A DNA stretch of 64,000 nucleotides from Hepsetus odoe (lineage: Eukaryota > Chordata > Actinopteri > Characiformes > Hepsetidae), in NCBI GenBank assembly GCA_017165825.1, contig CM029387.1, forward strand, positions 7,924,183-7,988,182. Direction: 5' to 3'. This document shows positions 25,173 to 38,426 of this stretch, piece by piece; positions within the stretch are counted from its first letter, which is position 1; each line of letters starts with the position of its first letter. Under the pieces are notes generated by a model. That model searched no databases. It had not been told where the DNA came from and saw nothing but the letters and a program-made list of their open reading frames with translations. Position numbers and translations under genes: made by a program.

Positions 25173-25899
25173 TTTTGTTTAATCTAGATTAGTATTAAAT
25201 CTAATATCTAGAATGTCTTTATTGACTACATTCACAAAGTATAATAGCAAGTAAAGAGCGGGTGCCAGTGCAGAGGATCTCTGTAGGAGAAAGTTACAAA
25301 AATAAAAGTTTTTAAAAGTTACAGAAAGAAATTTCTTATGCTGATTACATGATCATAGGAGCTTTATGAGAGGTTAGGATCCTATAGGCAAATTAAATCA
25401 TTGGAAACCATTAAAACAAATTAAAACGAGTGCTACAACTACAGGTACTGTTGCAAGACCTAAAAATCAAAACCACTGTTACTTGTGTGAGTGAAACAGG
25501 CCGTTACGTTAAATACTTTGTGCTTCAGAGTTTACTGTGATTAATTTACTGTTAGTGACTGAACCCAATTCTGGAATTCCAGAAGGGAGGCAATACCCCA
25601 CACTCACATTATACATCAACACACAAAGCCATACTTTTGGATTTACACCAAAAGAGCATTGTTGGCCTCAATTTGTAATTAAGCACACAGCAGAGGAACG
25701 TTTGTCCGCCACTTTGCCGATGAAAACAAACTGTATTAGACACTCTTAACCCTTTATGAAAAACTCGAGGACATTTACCGCTCAGTCCATGTCCCCCTGC
25801 TTTTCTCCACCCCCACACCCTCCCTTTCCAACCCCAATCCTGGCATTTTGCCCAGACAAGAATAACAACTTATTCAACATCTCACCCAAATCTTTGTCT

Positions 25900-26470
25900 C
25901 CTCTAGAAAATAAGCTCTCTCGTCATCAGATTAATGGAAAATTGACCACACTGTAGACTAATGCATTATGCTTTCTTGTGCAATGCATGCTGTTGCTTGG
26001 TGACCAGTCCTGTATGTTTTCTAAACAAAGGCAAGCCCTGCAGTGAGACAACATTCAATGACTACATCAACTAAGTAGAAAAGTGGGAGGAAAAGGTTGA
26101 CGAATGAGAACCATGCGGCTGGCCGGCAGAGGCCCAAACCTGGCTTCATGTCAGAGATACGCCCCCCCCACCGACCAGGTGGGAGAAACCTGAGCCTGCT
26201 CACACACAGCAAGACTGCGCCAAGACACTTAAGCAGATTAAATCATGCCTGGCCAAACTTTCGCACAAATGCGGCACAAATCCTTTAAGATAACACATCA
26301 GCCAGAGGAGGGCACGTTTAATTGGGTTTGACACCCAGTCATGCACTGATTGCTTCCAAGTGTTTGGCAATATGTCATAATCATGTGGCTGTGAATCTTT
26401 AAGGTCTGTTTTCCAAATGATTTCCCTCATCTTGTGTCCAGCCACTGACGTCTCCAGTGATGAATTTGGT
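25900..26470. other. Unique island with homeobox/forkhead-like cores
   Basis: Non-repetitive block rich in CAGATTAATGG, TAAACAAAG, CAGATTAAATC and TTTAATTGGG cores. No coding evidence. It may be an enhancer of the klf2 neighbourhood; that is inference. Confidence 0.25.
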
Positions 26471-27892
26471 GAGATGAGAAAAAAAAAAAAGAAAAAGCAG
26501 TCATCAGATGTGCACCTAACCTGCACACCCAGTGACAAACAAAGAAAAAACGTGTAGAAAAGAATGCTTAGGGTGTACTACACAAAACATTTTCTGACCA
26601 ACCCAATCGAAGGCTGTTCCCTCCGCATTTAACTTTTTCAGCTGTATCATCAAATAAAGAAGCAAGTGAAATGAATGATAAAAATGCACTCCTGGTATTT
26701 TATTTATGTGCAATGAATCAGTTTATAACTATGTTTATGAGTTATGCACAAGTCAGATTCAGCTTAGAAGAGGCTGTTATAATAATTATCCTAAAATACC
26801 TGAAGCATTTCTGTAAGTACTGCTCGAGTAGGCTTTGAAGCCCTGTTTTCTTTTCTCTTGACTCAGAATAGTTTATGGTGGTACCTAAAGTACAGTAATC
26901 TATTCTCAAATTGGAATTTTCTATTTTTCAGAGCAGCAAGCAGCCTCGCCTCTCGGGCTTGTCTTTTTTCTTTCTTATTTTCCTTTCTATCTTTTTTTTT
27001 GTCAGTTGCAGAAAGCAACCGCCTCAACACAATATGCTTTAAAGTTCTTCCCAACATAACACAATGATTTATGGTTTCTATCTATAATAAACAGGCAACA
27101 AAGCCATCTAGACCTTCCCTTTAACTCTGAATAAGTTGAATAATCTTATGCAAGGAGAACACACTAGACCAAAGCATTCCTGTAGTAGAGCATTGCTATT
27201 TTTGATACTGCAGACTGGTTTATTTTATTATTGGGTACTAAAATAATGAAGATGGTTATAGTCACAAAAATTGTCTGAGAATGTTTAATTGTCACATAAT
27301 TATTGAATAATAATTACAATAAATGACATTATTCATTTGGACAACCAGTTTTAAGACCTTCTTTCTGAGGTAAGGTATGACAATGTGCCTCACATTCTCT
27401 CTTGCAGTTAGAAATACTACTGTATAATGCAAAGCTGGGTGAAATTACCAATGCCACTCACAAAAAAAAGCATTTAAACCAATTACCACATAAGAATTTG
27501 CATAAAATAAACAAACATATATAATACATATAATGACAAACTAGAAACAGGATTCAGTGGAACTTGAAAGGCCCGTCCCCTAAGCACCACTCAGGCAACC
27601 TGTAGGCCAAACTCCATCACTGTGTCCAGTCACACACTCATCCAATTTTATGTGACCTAAAAAATTCTGCAGGCCTGTGTGAATCAAGCCTTCATTCTAT
27701 GTTTTGCACTTTGATAAGAATATAACAGTTAAGAGGGTTTTTCCCTGAGCACGGTCGAGTGCCTGAACAGTGATTTAAACCAGAACGAGGTTTAGGGGTG
27801 TAACGCTTTATAACTCATGCAGGTGCTGGTTAGCGCCTGTGAGCCGCATGCGCTAGAACTGCTCTAGGACCTAGGCGCGTGCAGCCACAGCC

Positions 27893-27946
27893 ACTTCCTG
27901 TTTCAGAGCACTCATCGTGAAAGTGGAAAATGGCGGAAAGGGCGAG
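27893..27946 (+). promoter_or_regulatory. Candidate ETS/YY1 promoter element with possible first exon
   Basis: CACTTCCTG (ETS type, ends 27900) is followed by AAAATGGCGGAAA (27927-27939), a textbook YY1 site overlapping ATG GCG GAA AGG GCG AG and the donor-like GTATGT (27947-27952). The surrounding 300 bases are CpG-richer than the neighbourhood. TATA-less housekeeping genes often start this way. No following exon was recognised. Confidence 0.3.
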
Positions 27947-29065
27947 GTATGTCCCATACCGTGAGCGCTCGCTGCAGGGCCACCAATGAGGGAGCCGAGT
28001 TCGCTTGCAAAGATCTCAATGTTTCGGGCCTGAGGTGAAGGTCGCGTGTGATCTTCATTGAATCGATAACTCGCCACGTTTTCTGTGGCTATGGACCCAG
28101 CCAAGCCCTTCATTCATAATTAGTCAGTGCTGGGGATACTCCCTACAACAGCCACTGATTCTCACTGATTTACTCATTATTCTATCAACTGTTACAGCTG
28201 ACTGTTTCAGCAGGTCTGTCACCTCCTTGCCTCCCTGTTTGAGCCAGTCATTCGCTCGCCACAATGACTCTGAAATACTGTTGATGTGAAAGTTTGTACG
28301 TTAATTCTGTTACAGTTGATATGACCTCTTACAAAACTAAGCACTTTACCATAGTTCAGTGAGTAGTCCACTCTTTGTCATTCTTATTGAGAATTTGGGT
28401 TTTTAGAAAGATAAAGCATGATGTTCACTCATCCCTGAGGGTTGAAATGACACATGCTTGTGACTTTATTTCCTCTCCTTTCCTTTCTTTCACCTCACCT
28501 ACTGTACATTTTTACCTCATCAAAGTGATGTTTTAACCTCTAGCGGGCTAATTGGCCTTCGGTCAAGTGTTACTCGTGATGTGCCAAGCTATACAGCAGG
28601 AGGCCAACCACAATCATCATTCCCAACTCCCTTTTCCCGCCAGTAGCAATACAACTGGCCCATCCACCACTGATGACGGCACTGACAATGTGCACAGGAA
28701 GTGGTCTAACCAACTGGGAGCTACACTTTATTGTGACTGGTCTTGGTTAGGGCAGAGGGCAGCAGTCAGACTGACCCACTAGTGTCCTGTTTCCTTTGCT
28801 GATCATGGAGAAAGCGTGCTACAGATGATAGGCCAGGTGGAGGTCAAACCAGAAGCGCTTTCCACTGGATTCAGTTATTAAACCACTTCAGACATTGAAA
28901 ATAGGGCCAATGTCCAGATGCTGTCAGGTGGAACAAAGCTTGCTGGCCATGCCTAAGAGCCCACAATAACTGATGGTTTTTCAAGGGCCAGAATTCTACA
29001 TTCCAAGCAAGTGCTATGAGGTGTTGCAATGTAGCAACCCTGTGTTCCATGAAGAGATTTACAAT

Positions 29066-29189
29066 CCATCCATCCATTTTCTGCCGCTTGTCCCAAACGG
29101 GGTCGTGGGGGAGTGCTGGTGTCCAACCCAGTGCACACAGGGCGAGGACGGGGGACGCACCCTGGACAGGTCGCCAGCCCATCGCAGGG
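29066..29189 (-). mobile_element. SINE family A, 5'-truncated, with 12-bp target duplication
   Basis: The 3' body of the family (minus strand) starts at almost the same internal point as the copy at 22081-22199 and ends in GAAAATGGATGGATGG. It is flanked by GAGATTTACAAT at 29054-29065 and 29190-29201. Confidence 0.88.
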
Positions 29190-29201
29190 GAGATTTACAA
29201 T

Positions 29202-30947
29202 ATATGGATGGATATGGACATTAGAAGGTCTTTTTGTTTTTGAAGAAAGCCTTTTGTATGCCAAGTTGCATTAAAAAAAATGACATCACACTGTGAGAAG
29301 CATATGTGTTGATACTCTGGAGTGAAAGTCAATTTTTTTATTAAAAATGTTTTCCCATGGTTCCCCAGGGCTAGCTCAGTACACATTATTGAAATTTCTT
29401 ATTATAAGAACAATAAGAACTGTACTGTAGTTTTTTGTTTTTTTTACAAGGGCCTTTGAGCATATCACATTAAATGTTCAAGGACTGAATTATGTTGCCT
29501 AGGTCTAGAAATGCTCCTGTCTACCAGTGGGAGACATTTTGGTTCAGAAAGTTTCATAATCACAGGATACATGTCAAAAAAGCAATTAATAGGTACTGGC
29601 ATGAAAAGATATGCATGTAAGAGAGGGATAGCATTCAAATTAAATTGAAATTCAGATTATTAAGATTACACACTATCCAAGATTGACCCCGCATGCAGGG
29701 CATATGTAGAGTGATCTGATTTAAAATGGGATATAGGCGAAAATATGGCCCATTGACCCCAAGCTCTTATTGAATGACCTTCTGGCCTTAATGACTATCA
29801 TAAAACTCCACATTCTCCTATGTCACTGTTTAACTATGTTCATTCATGCAAAACTCATACCAATTTTTTTTTTATTGCAAAGCTCTGTTTGGTAAAAAGA
29901 AGGAGTTGCAAGCACTAATCTTGCATCATGTTGCCAGAAAATCTTAATCATATAATCTGATTGCAGCATAAAAGAATTCACATTGTCTGCAATGTAATTT
30001 GGCCAGTGTTTTAATAACTGACAAAAGTGGCATCACAAAAAGATGACTGAAATCAGTGGGTCGCAGTCTCTGTAGATATTACTTACCTTATGACAAATAC
30101 GCAACAAAATAACCAAACTGTGTCTATAGTTTTAAAGCATGATATGTCAATATTCATTATTTACTCTAAAATCTGAGCCATGACTATTTACAATATAGAA
30201 TGAGTCATGTTTCAGGGGAAGCCCACTGAGCGGAAAAGCTCATTGTGATTTTACCGTGTTACAAAACCCAATGACATTTTTAGATATGAAGGAAGTAGTC
30301 TCAGACACAAGTCTAATTACATTTGCATGTATGTGAAGTATGAAAAAATGGCCACTTTTTACAATACAATTAAATATATAAATGGAGAACTGTAGTAAGC
30401 TGTCAATTATCTTGGACAATAATTTTGACACAGACTCTATACTTAGTGTAGAAACAAAAACTTATTTGTCTGTATTGTGACATACTACCAAGTGAGATTG
30501 TAGCATCTGAGTGGGTCTCTGAGTCTTTTCCCTCCATCATAAATGGAGGTTGTTGAAAAGCGGCATGAGAAAAGGCAGAATAAATCTGTGTTAATGGTAT
30601 AGTCTTGGAAAGCATAATCACTAAGCAGCAACTACTCATCCACGAAGGTGAAACGGAGTGGTTTTTGATTTTTTTTTTTTGTGTTGCAGTAGAGCAGCAA
30701 GCTATAGTGGCAGGAGGTTTCTAATTAAATTTGTGTTTGTTTGTATATTTTTTTGGTCACCATTGTGACCGGGATACTAGTCTGCCAGTCCAGTACCATT
30801 TTTCCGATTGCTGAGGTGCAGTGATGCAATCAAAACCCAGACCGGTAAAAGTTACTGTACTTTGATTCTAAGATTATCCGAAAATTAAAATCTTGACACT
30901 GAAAGTGTGTAACATGGGGAACACCTTCCTGTCACCTTCCTGTCATA
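29202..30947. other. Non-coding, nothing recognised
   Basis: AT-rich unique sequence up to the SINE C copy. Short open frames lack any family resemblance. Confidence 0.55.
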
Positions 30948-31154
30948 GGGTGGCGGTGGTCTAGTGGTAGGGTACTTGCCTACGGACCTCTGGATCAAGA
31001 GGTCCCTGGTTTGAATCCCACCTCTAGCACTACCATCACTGGGTCCCTGAGCAAGACCCTTAACCCTGAGTTGCTCCAGGGGGACTGTCCCTGTAATTAG
31101 GACATGGAAGTCGCTCTGGATAAGAGTGTCTGCTAAATGCCGTAAATGTAAATG
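30948..31154 (+). mobile_element. tRNA-derived SINE, family C
   Basis: Head with A box TGGTCTAGTGG (30957-) and B box GGTTTGAATCCC (31008-31019), a CCCTGAGCAAGACCCTTAAC body and the tail TCGCTCTGGATAAGAGTGTC followed by TGCTAAATGCC. This tail is common in fish SINEs and is distinct from families A and B. It is not a functional tRNA gene. Confidence 0.8.
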
Positions 31155-31608
31155 TATCATAACTTTCTTTTGAATCAGCAGTTTCTTTTTGTTCTCCTAC
31201 ATGTTAGGCTTAAATGAACTATTCCTTTAAATAGTTTCTTTTTACTTTGTTCCTGCATCTGCGTTGAGTTATTTGTTCTGTCTTTAAAAATAAAACTAAA
31301 TGTAATCTGCTCAATCTCCCAACCTTCCAGTTAGGAGCCAGACAGAAAAAAATCTGAATCATTTCCTTTAAAGCACAGAAATGCTGGAGAATGTGGCAGA
31401 AAGTCTGATGCCAGTTCAAGCAGGCAGTCCAGCAGCAAATGGTAGCAACTGTGAAGCTGTACAGGTATGCAGGGCTAGTAATGGAGAGGGGTTTGTAAAA
31501 GTGTGTATGTGTGCCTTGTTTATTCAGCTGGCAGAATTTAGAGGCGGCAGTTTTGAATACACTTTGTGTCTATATCTGTGGCCGGCTTCAGGAGAAACAA
31601 AACAGACA

Positions 31609-31657
<49 letters not shown>

Positions 31658-31661
31658 ACAC
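31609..31661. repeat. (CA)n microsatellite
   Basis: CA array with one CATA interruption near its right end. Confidence 0.95.
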
Positions 31662-32053
31662 TCTAATTCAGATGTACTTACAGGCGGCTGTGAGGTGAGC
31701 TGTGTCAAACAGGCTTTTTGTCAAATGTTCATGACTATTTGAACGGTTGTCTCAAAATGGTGGCAGAAAGATGTATAGATGATAGTAAACATTACAGCAT
31801 AGAACTGGAAATGTATTAGTCTCAGGATTATTTAACAAAATTGCACCTGACTGAATGATTCTGGTGACAAAACCTGTACCATAAACCATCACAAATATGG
31901 CGTTGGATGGGAAATTATAGGGAGGTTTTATATTGTATATTTTGAAGGGCTGCATTTTGAGTCATGCTTTGAATGGTCTTGCAAACTATATGATTGCCTA
32001 TTGTTACAGACCTACAGGCCTGAAAGAGTCTTAAGACTTGCTGTAATGTCATA

Positions 32054-32140
32054 TGCCCAGGGGGCCAGTAACTATTCTTTAGCCATGCTGTAAAGCCCTT
32101 TGCCCAGTGGGCCCGTGAATATTCCGTAGCCATGCTGTAG
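32054..32140. repeat. Two-copy tandem repeat, 47-bp period
   Basis: TGCCCAGGGGGCCAGTAACT (32054) and TGCCCAGTGGGCCCGTGAAT (32101) start two units. Both end in TAGCCATGCTGTA. A local tandem duplication with about 80% identity by eye. Confidence 0.75.
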
Positions 32141-34703
32141 GGTCACCTTATAAGTCTTTGAAGATTCATAAGCTGTGGTGTAAAGACAATTGTCTGAAAG
32201 CCCTGGGAAAGTACCTTTAAGTAAAAGGTAGTCTGGTCATCAGGCCTGGGAAAATTGCCCAGTTAGTGGAGAGTTCATAATGAGTTCTGATATCCTTTTC
32301 TAATTCTGCGCATCAGGCTCATGTTCCAAATTCACATTTGGCTTCTTACTGGCCATCTTTAGTTTTTTTCCATTTTTTGCATTCCCCCTGCTTTCCCCTT
32401 TCTTATTATTTAATACTCCATCTCTACTTTCCTGACCTTCAAATTGTTTTTTTTAACAGGTGAACTTAAGTCTGGAAAACGTATCCAGGCCAAACCGGTT
32501 GGGATGTGGTTTGAAAGCATTGTTGAATACATTTGTTAAAGTGAAATTTCAGTTTAATGTTGGAAAACTGAATATTTTCTTCAAATATTAAAACTGGATA
32601 TATCTGGATGCCATTGTCAAGTTTCAAACAATTTGGCCATCTTGGAGTTCAATGTAAATCAGATGGTCCATGTATCTCTAAGGCAAGAGAGTATATTCTG
32701 AAGTATAAACTAAGATAAGACTAGGACACTGAAGAAGATGGCCAAACAAGTCATCTTAATGATGGGTTTAAATCATAACAGAGCAAATGACTATTATAAA
32801 GATGTAGTATTTTGAAAAAGAAATAAATTACTATAAGATATTTCTCTGTTTATCACTCTTATCATTTCATTTTTGTTCATTAAACAAAAGACGTCTTTCA
32901 CTGCCTCTCTTTCCCTAAAGCAAACATTTGAAGTGCCCGTGCAGGTATGTGTTCATGTTAGTGCCAGAGCACATTCATGGTAAAGTGTTAACAGCTAATA
33001 AATGGAAACCAACCACCAGCCTCCATCACACTCCCCAAAAAGCTCTGCACCCCTGCACCCAATTACATCCTTATGGGGTCGGCATGCCTACCTGCCACAA
33101 CATTCAGTCAGAATGCACTCAACATTTAGAGAATACAGAGCAGCTCTCATGCCACTCACTGCAAGGTGTTAATATGATGGTCCATTTGGAGCGCATGCTT
33201 TACACACTCACCTCATGTTCCACTCAGGTTTAATTAGAAAAACAAAAGCTGCTGCAACCTTTTGATTCATTACAGGTGTTCCAGAAGTTGTCCTTCTATA
33301 CTTTATTTATACCACACCCGATGTGGCAGGAATTTGGTGATACAGTACATTGGTGAGGCATAAATGCCTGACAATTGTGACATATGATACAAAACACACA
33401 CAGAACACAAGCCCTTTAGCTTTTTATTGGGTGCAAGTTCTTTTCAGTTTAAGTCTATTCATCTAAAACTGCTATACATGTTATCCTGTATTTGTCCGGT
33501 TTGTTACGAGGTGCATTGGAAATGTACACCCACGTATTTGAAGTATTTACATGGTACATTGTGTCATATGTGATTTTAGTGCACAAAGGTAAAAAATTTT
33601 AACCCAAAAGGAAAAACGTTCCATTTATATAACATAAAAATAAGTTAAATCAAAAGTAAGAGGCATCTGATGCTTTGGCAGGAAGAGTTATACATAATTA
33701 TGCTACAACATTTAGTAGAGCATTTTAATACCATGCATTGAAATGCATTGAACCTGACTAACAATCTTGTAGTGTAACGCAAACAGATGCAAATCGGCCT
33801 TTTGCTGATTGCACGCTTAGAGCACCTATCCCATCAGTCTGGCCTTTTGCTGCATATGCTTGGCTCAGAGAAAAATCAAATGGCAAACAACCCAAATTAG
33901 AGTGTACAGAAGTAATTTTATGAATACATCTAACAGGTTATGCGCTTGCCTTCTGTTCAGTTTAACAAGTTAAATGCTTTGATACTCCCGCTAATCAACT
34001 TCTAATCTTAACACCATGAATTAAAAGATCATCTTTTCACTTTAATCATGTAAAGCAGACAAATATCCTGCCAAAGTCAAAATGTTAATGTTTTCTATTA
34101 ACCAGGGTACATGCAGGCCCAAGAAAAGGCCAAAAACACATCCACACCTGACTCTCCTCTATAAATCACTTGGCTGTATATTCAGTACTACACTGTCAAA
34201 GCCAATAGCAATATTATGTAATGGGATGTAATCACAGTCTTATGTAACTCTGTGATGAACAATCCTTGGCTCAATGATAAGGCGACAGCCATCAGATGTT
34301 GCAGCCCTATTTGTTTGCCTTCAGAGTGGTGTGAGTCCCAAAAACCTGTCCAAAGAACAGAGCAGTTTTCAGGTGTGCGTAGTGGAAAAAAAGGAAAAAA
34401 GTGAACGCGGCTCTTGTTCCAGAGATTTTTCCACAAATATTTGAGGTGTACTGAAATTAGAGCTGGATGCAAGCCAGGCCTTTGAATTCCAGCAAGAGCA
34501 AGATGGCCATGCACGTGCCAACCAATCTCTGTTTTTCATTTCTACCCCCCCACCTCCATTTTTCTTCATGGAGCCCTTGCGTTTCAATGCTATCATTCTT
34601 TGATTCTATGCGAATCTGGCTGTGCACGCTCAGGAAACGGGGCCAAACTGGCTTCCTGAGTGGCCCGGAGAGGAAACGCTGTAATAAGCGAGGGGGTGTG
34701 CGT

Positions 34704-34867
34704 TTAAAAATAACCCTGGTATAAAAGCCATAGGCAGGAGCCCACTCACCGTCACACTCTCTCTCACACTCTCTCGCCACACACTCTCCATCAAGGACTC
34801 CTCTCTCCCTCGCTCTTGCTTTCTTTCCCCTTACTCCCAAGCTTCAGTTATGGCCTGTGCACTGCAG
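34704..34867 (+). promoter_or_regulatory. Candidate TATA/MEF2 promoter with short first exon
   Basis: A perfect MEF2 consensus TTAAAAATAA (34704-34713) lies 6 bp before TATAAAAG (34720-34727). A predicted start near 34750 leads into a CT-rich leader, then ATGGCCTGTGCACTGCAG (34850-34867) and a donor GTAGGC. That would encode MACALQ at the start of a protein. No downstream exon was identified in the window, so the gene is not named. The layout resembles striated-muscle promoters, which is inference only. Confidence 0.4.
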
Positions 34868-35519
34868 GTAGGCTGTATAATGTTGGCTTATGGGAACTTT
34901 AATTGTTGGAAACTGCTGTGAAACTAAATTTCACTCGTAAAGTCTCCTGTAGGCCACTCTTAAACTTTTAATGCCAAGTAGTCTACTTTGTGGAACAAGT
35001 TTCATGAAACAGCAGATCAATATGTTGACACCATGTAAAGCTGTTACAAACATTTAGCTATCATTTGCAAGTGTTTCAATGGCCACTTAATAACCACAAC
35101 ATTAAAACCGCCCCATGACAACAGACAAATGTGAACTATGTGAAACTTGGTCAAAGGCACTGCCAATTAGGTTTAGCATCTAGATAACAAGTCATCTAGT
35201 TAACCTGCTTTAACCTGCTTTGCTAGCCCACTGTTGTTGGCACTGTCACTGCCATGATTATTATAATCATGGTATATATAAATGTTCAACCTCTTTTTAT
35301 CAAATTGAACAGGCTGCTTGTTACTGTGCCTTCAAGATTGATATAGGTTCTGTTCTGATTGGCTTCCTTGAATTGCACTTGAAGTATAAAAACTTCACCC
35401 AGAAAGGATGGAACGTGTTGAGTTTTGTGACTTCATGGAAATAATGAACTCAAAATGGCCTTTTTGCAGTTTAGCATTCTTATATAGGTTTTAGATGGTT
35501 TCCACTACAGACCAAAACT

Positions 35520-35965
35520 GAGGCTAAAACATATAAGGTTACAGTGTTAAGACTGCTTCCTTTAGTCTCAGAAGCCAATGTAAGACCATTTCTTAACATG
35601 GAAGGTGATAAGAAGTTAAAACATGCTTTTGTTTTCTCACGCCTGGACTATTGTAATGCACTTTTCACAGGATTATCTAAAAAGACAATAGACAGATTAC
35701 AACTTGTTTAAAATGCAGCAGTGAGAGTACTGACGTGCGCTAGACTGCATAAATCTTCCTTTTTCTAGCAGGACTACCCTGGTAACCTGCTTTAGTCAAA
35801 GAAATGTGAAGAAGCAGTGTTTTGCTTTGTGCACCAAAAATGTGGAACAACCCATCCTTACATACATGTCAGGTTCCCTCTATATTTGATTTTTTTAAAA
35901 GCAGATGCTTTAGTTAGTGGAACCTTAAATATAGTACTGGGAAAAGGCCACCCTCATATTAAGCT
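35520..35965 (+). pseudogene. LINE reverse-transcriptase C-terminal remnant (L2/CR1/Rex-like)
   Basis: The plus strand reads HAFVFSRLDYCNALFTGLSK and KKTIDRLQLV, a stop, then NAAVRVL. That is the standard post-RT block of fish LINEs (SRLDYCN...LQLVQNAAARVLT). Further on, a worn match to the CAPKLWN...FK block appears near 35830-35910. In-frame stops show it is dead. It is a different family from the RTE copies. Confidence 0.7.
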
Positions 35966-37693
35966 TCCTGAGAGCCAGACTTTCTCATATGCTTTATGAG
36001 GAACAGTTGAGGAACAGTTCTGCAGTTCATTCAGTGCAGTTTTAGAGAATTGTATTAGTTTGGTGAGCCACACATTGAGTGTATAAAGATATAAGTGATT
36101 TGAATGATTTAAGCATAACAAAGTCATGACGTAGTTAAGACACAGGTGCTGATGATTGCAGATGATCAGACCAGTGATTCATATATTGGTGAAGCTGAAT
36201 GGTAAGTGATTGAACTCCTTGTATTTTTAGATACATTGCAGGCTCCTGTTTCTTTCATTTAATCTACTCAATATGCCCATTTGAAATGTGAAAATATTTT
36301 TTTTTTTTTTTTTACACCCACAAGGTGTATTCTTATATATAAAAAAACATTACAAATGAAGGGGGGATGCAGAATTTTGCATAGTACTGTACATGTACTT
36401 TTGTATTTTCTTTTATATCAGCTTTTATATTTTTTATCTCTGAAAAGTATTATTTATCCAAAGACATTATATGAGTATGCTGTTTGCAAATTTAATTTGC
36501 TATAAATATCTAAATGACTCTGTATGGTTAAAACGGAATTCATATCTAAATCACTTTTAAACAGAAGCAGCTGCTCTTGTTACCAAAACGTGAACCTTAC
36601 TGTATGAGAACGAGACTAAAGTAACAAGAAAAAGTGTGTTGAGGTATATATCTATACTTTGAATTATTTACTGACTGTTTCTGCTTACCTTGTTTACAGC
36701 TTTTTCTTGTCCTCATTTTAAGAAAATACACTACAAAACATTATTTGTAACTAAAAGAAATTAAGACAAAAGTGTCAGTATCTGATATCTCATAATAGCA
36801 AATTTAACTGAGGCCTTAATGAGACATTGGTTTTAGCCTTTTGATAGAAGCCATGTGTTTTAGGCCTCGTCATCCTCTTGCCACTTTTGACGCACTTGTT
36901 TGGGTTATAAATCATACAGAAGGACTTGTACACCACCTCTGGGCAATTACCTCAGACACTGTGAAAGTGAACCTCAGGGGGAAAAGGGCGTGACTTGTTC
37001 CCTTTACTTACATAGACACAACACATCTGCACGATGACATGACAGGAGTAGTGACGACAGAAACTCACCATTAAAATGAGCCCTGCAGCAAAACACTATA
37101 CATGTTCTTTCATACATTCCAAGAGCAACAAGCAGACGGACGCGTTGAAGAGGGTCCACATATTGATAAATGGATGAAGCTCAATGTTTGTAGGACGAGA
37201 TTCTGGTTTGAACTGCTGTGTGAAGGCTGGGTTTTAAAGTCGTACTTAATAGTTACTGTTTACCATCTGTAATGTACCTTCCAGTGATTGCAGAATAATC
37301 ATGGATCCTGGTACTCAAGGACCATTGTCACACTTTTTATTGGCCACAGACATAATCATTTCATAATGACACCATGGTGTTGATAACTGCAACTAATATA
37401 TTTAGCAATATAATCGTAACGGGCTGGGGGGTCATGGGGTTACAACAATGTAAACCTGGGCCTGTATGCACCGGACGTCCATGACAACATAAGCGGCTGT
37501 TTTGATTCTGATTTGAATTTAGTACAATGTCCTTATTTGCCTAAAATAGAAACATTATGCCATATTAGTCATTCATCATTAATGCAGTTATGAAACTAAA
37601 TCTGTAACTGATTGTGTAATATATACATTATCTAATGTCATTATGTATGAATATTAAATTATAATATTTAATTTCGACTGCCTGCATCCCCCT

Positions 37694-37902
37694 GGATTGA
37701 TGGATGGATGGATGGATGGATGGATGGATGGATGGATGGATGGATGGATGGAAAGATGGATGAATGGATAGATGGATGGAACAGTACTCATTCTCTGAGC
37801 ACAGTGTGACTCTGTGACCCTGTTTAGCACAAGTGGTTAAGATAATGGATGGATGGATGGATGGATGGATAAATGGGCGGATAAACAGATAGATGGATGG
37901 AT
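37694..37902 (+). repeat. (GGAT)n arrays with L2/SINE-tail scrap
   Basis: Two GGAT arrays (37694-37780 and 37844-37902). Between them the line TGACCCTGTTTAGCACAAG, GTGGTTAAGATAATGGATGG is a worn version of the 'GACCCTGATTAGGATAAGCGG' type tail of fish L2/SINE elements. Confidence 0.7.
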
Positions 37903-37940
37903 TGACAGTAATTTCATGTGAAAATAGCTCTAGAATCAGC

Positions 37941-38262
37941 GCAGCATCAGCAAAGTGCTGATACCACAGTCAATGAGTTACTGACCATTTAAATCTAATC
38001 AAATCTAACCATTTAAATATGAATCATTTCCAAAACAGCAGCAAACGCTTTGGTTTCAGTACTGCTCAAAAGGCTTTCAGTCTGTTGGGCTGGGCTGAGC
38101 GAAGGGGGTTGGGGGTGGGGCATGGGACAGAGCAGGTATTTCTCCGAGCGAAACTACACCAGTAAAAATGAGAGACGTCTCTGGTGTGCTAATGTTTTTA
38201 AAAAGATAAAGCAGCAAAGGCAGGTTTCAAAAGCAAACCTCAGTCCCTTAGGCCACAAACAC

Positions 38263-38295
<33 letters not shown>

Positions 38296-38381
38296 GACGC
38301 ATATACTAGCAATGCATGCATTGTAATATGTTCATGAAACACATTTGCTCAAACATACACAGACACATAAACATACTTATG

Positions 38382-38426
<45 letters not shown>

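Larger units (their letters stand above)
23865..27840. other. Non-coding between SINE B and the CpG-richer block
   Basis: Mostly AT-rich unique sequence with a TA tract near 25150 and the island at 25900-26470. No coding exon recognised. Confidence 0.5.
31155..34703. other. Non-coding, nothing recognised beyond listed repeats
   Basis: Holds a CA array and a 47-bp tandem repeat. Otherwise unique sequence without coding signals. Confidence 0.5.

Noticed and set aside
37694..37902. CRISPR-like or satellite array
   Set aside because: Perfect 4-bp units without spacers: a microsatellite grown from a transposon tail.
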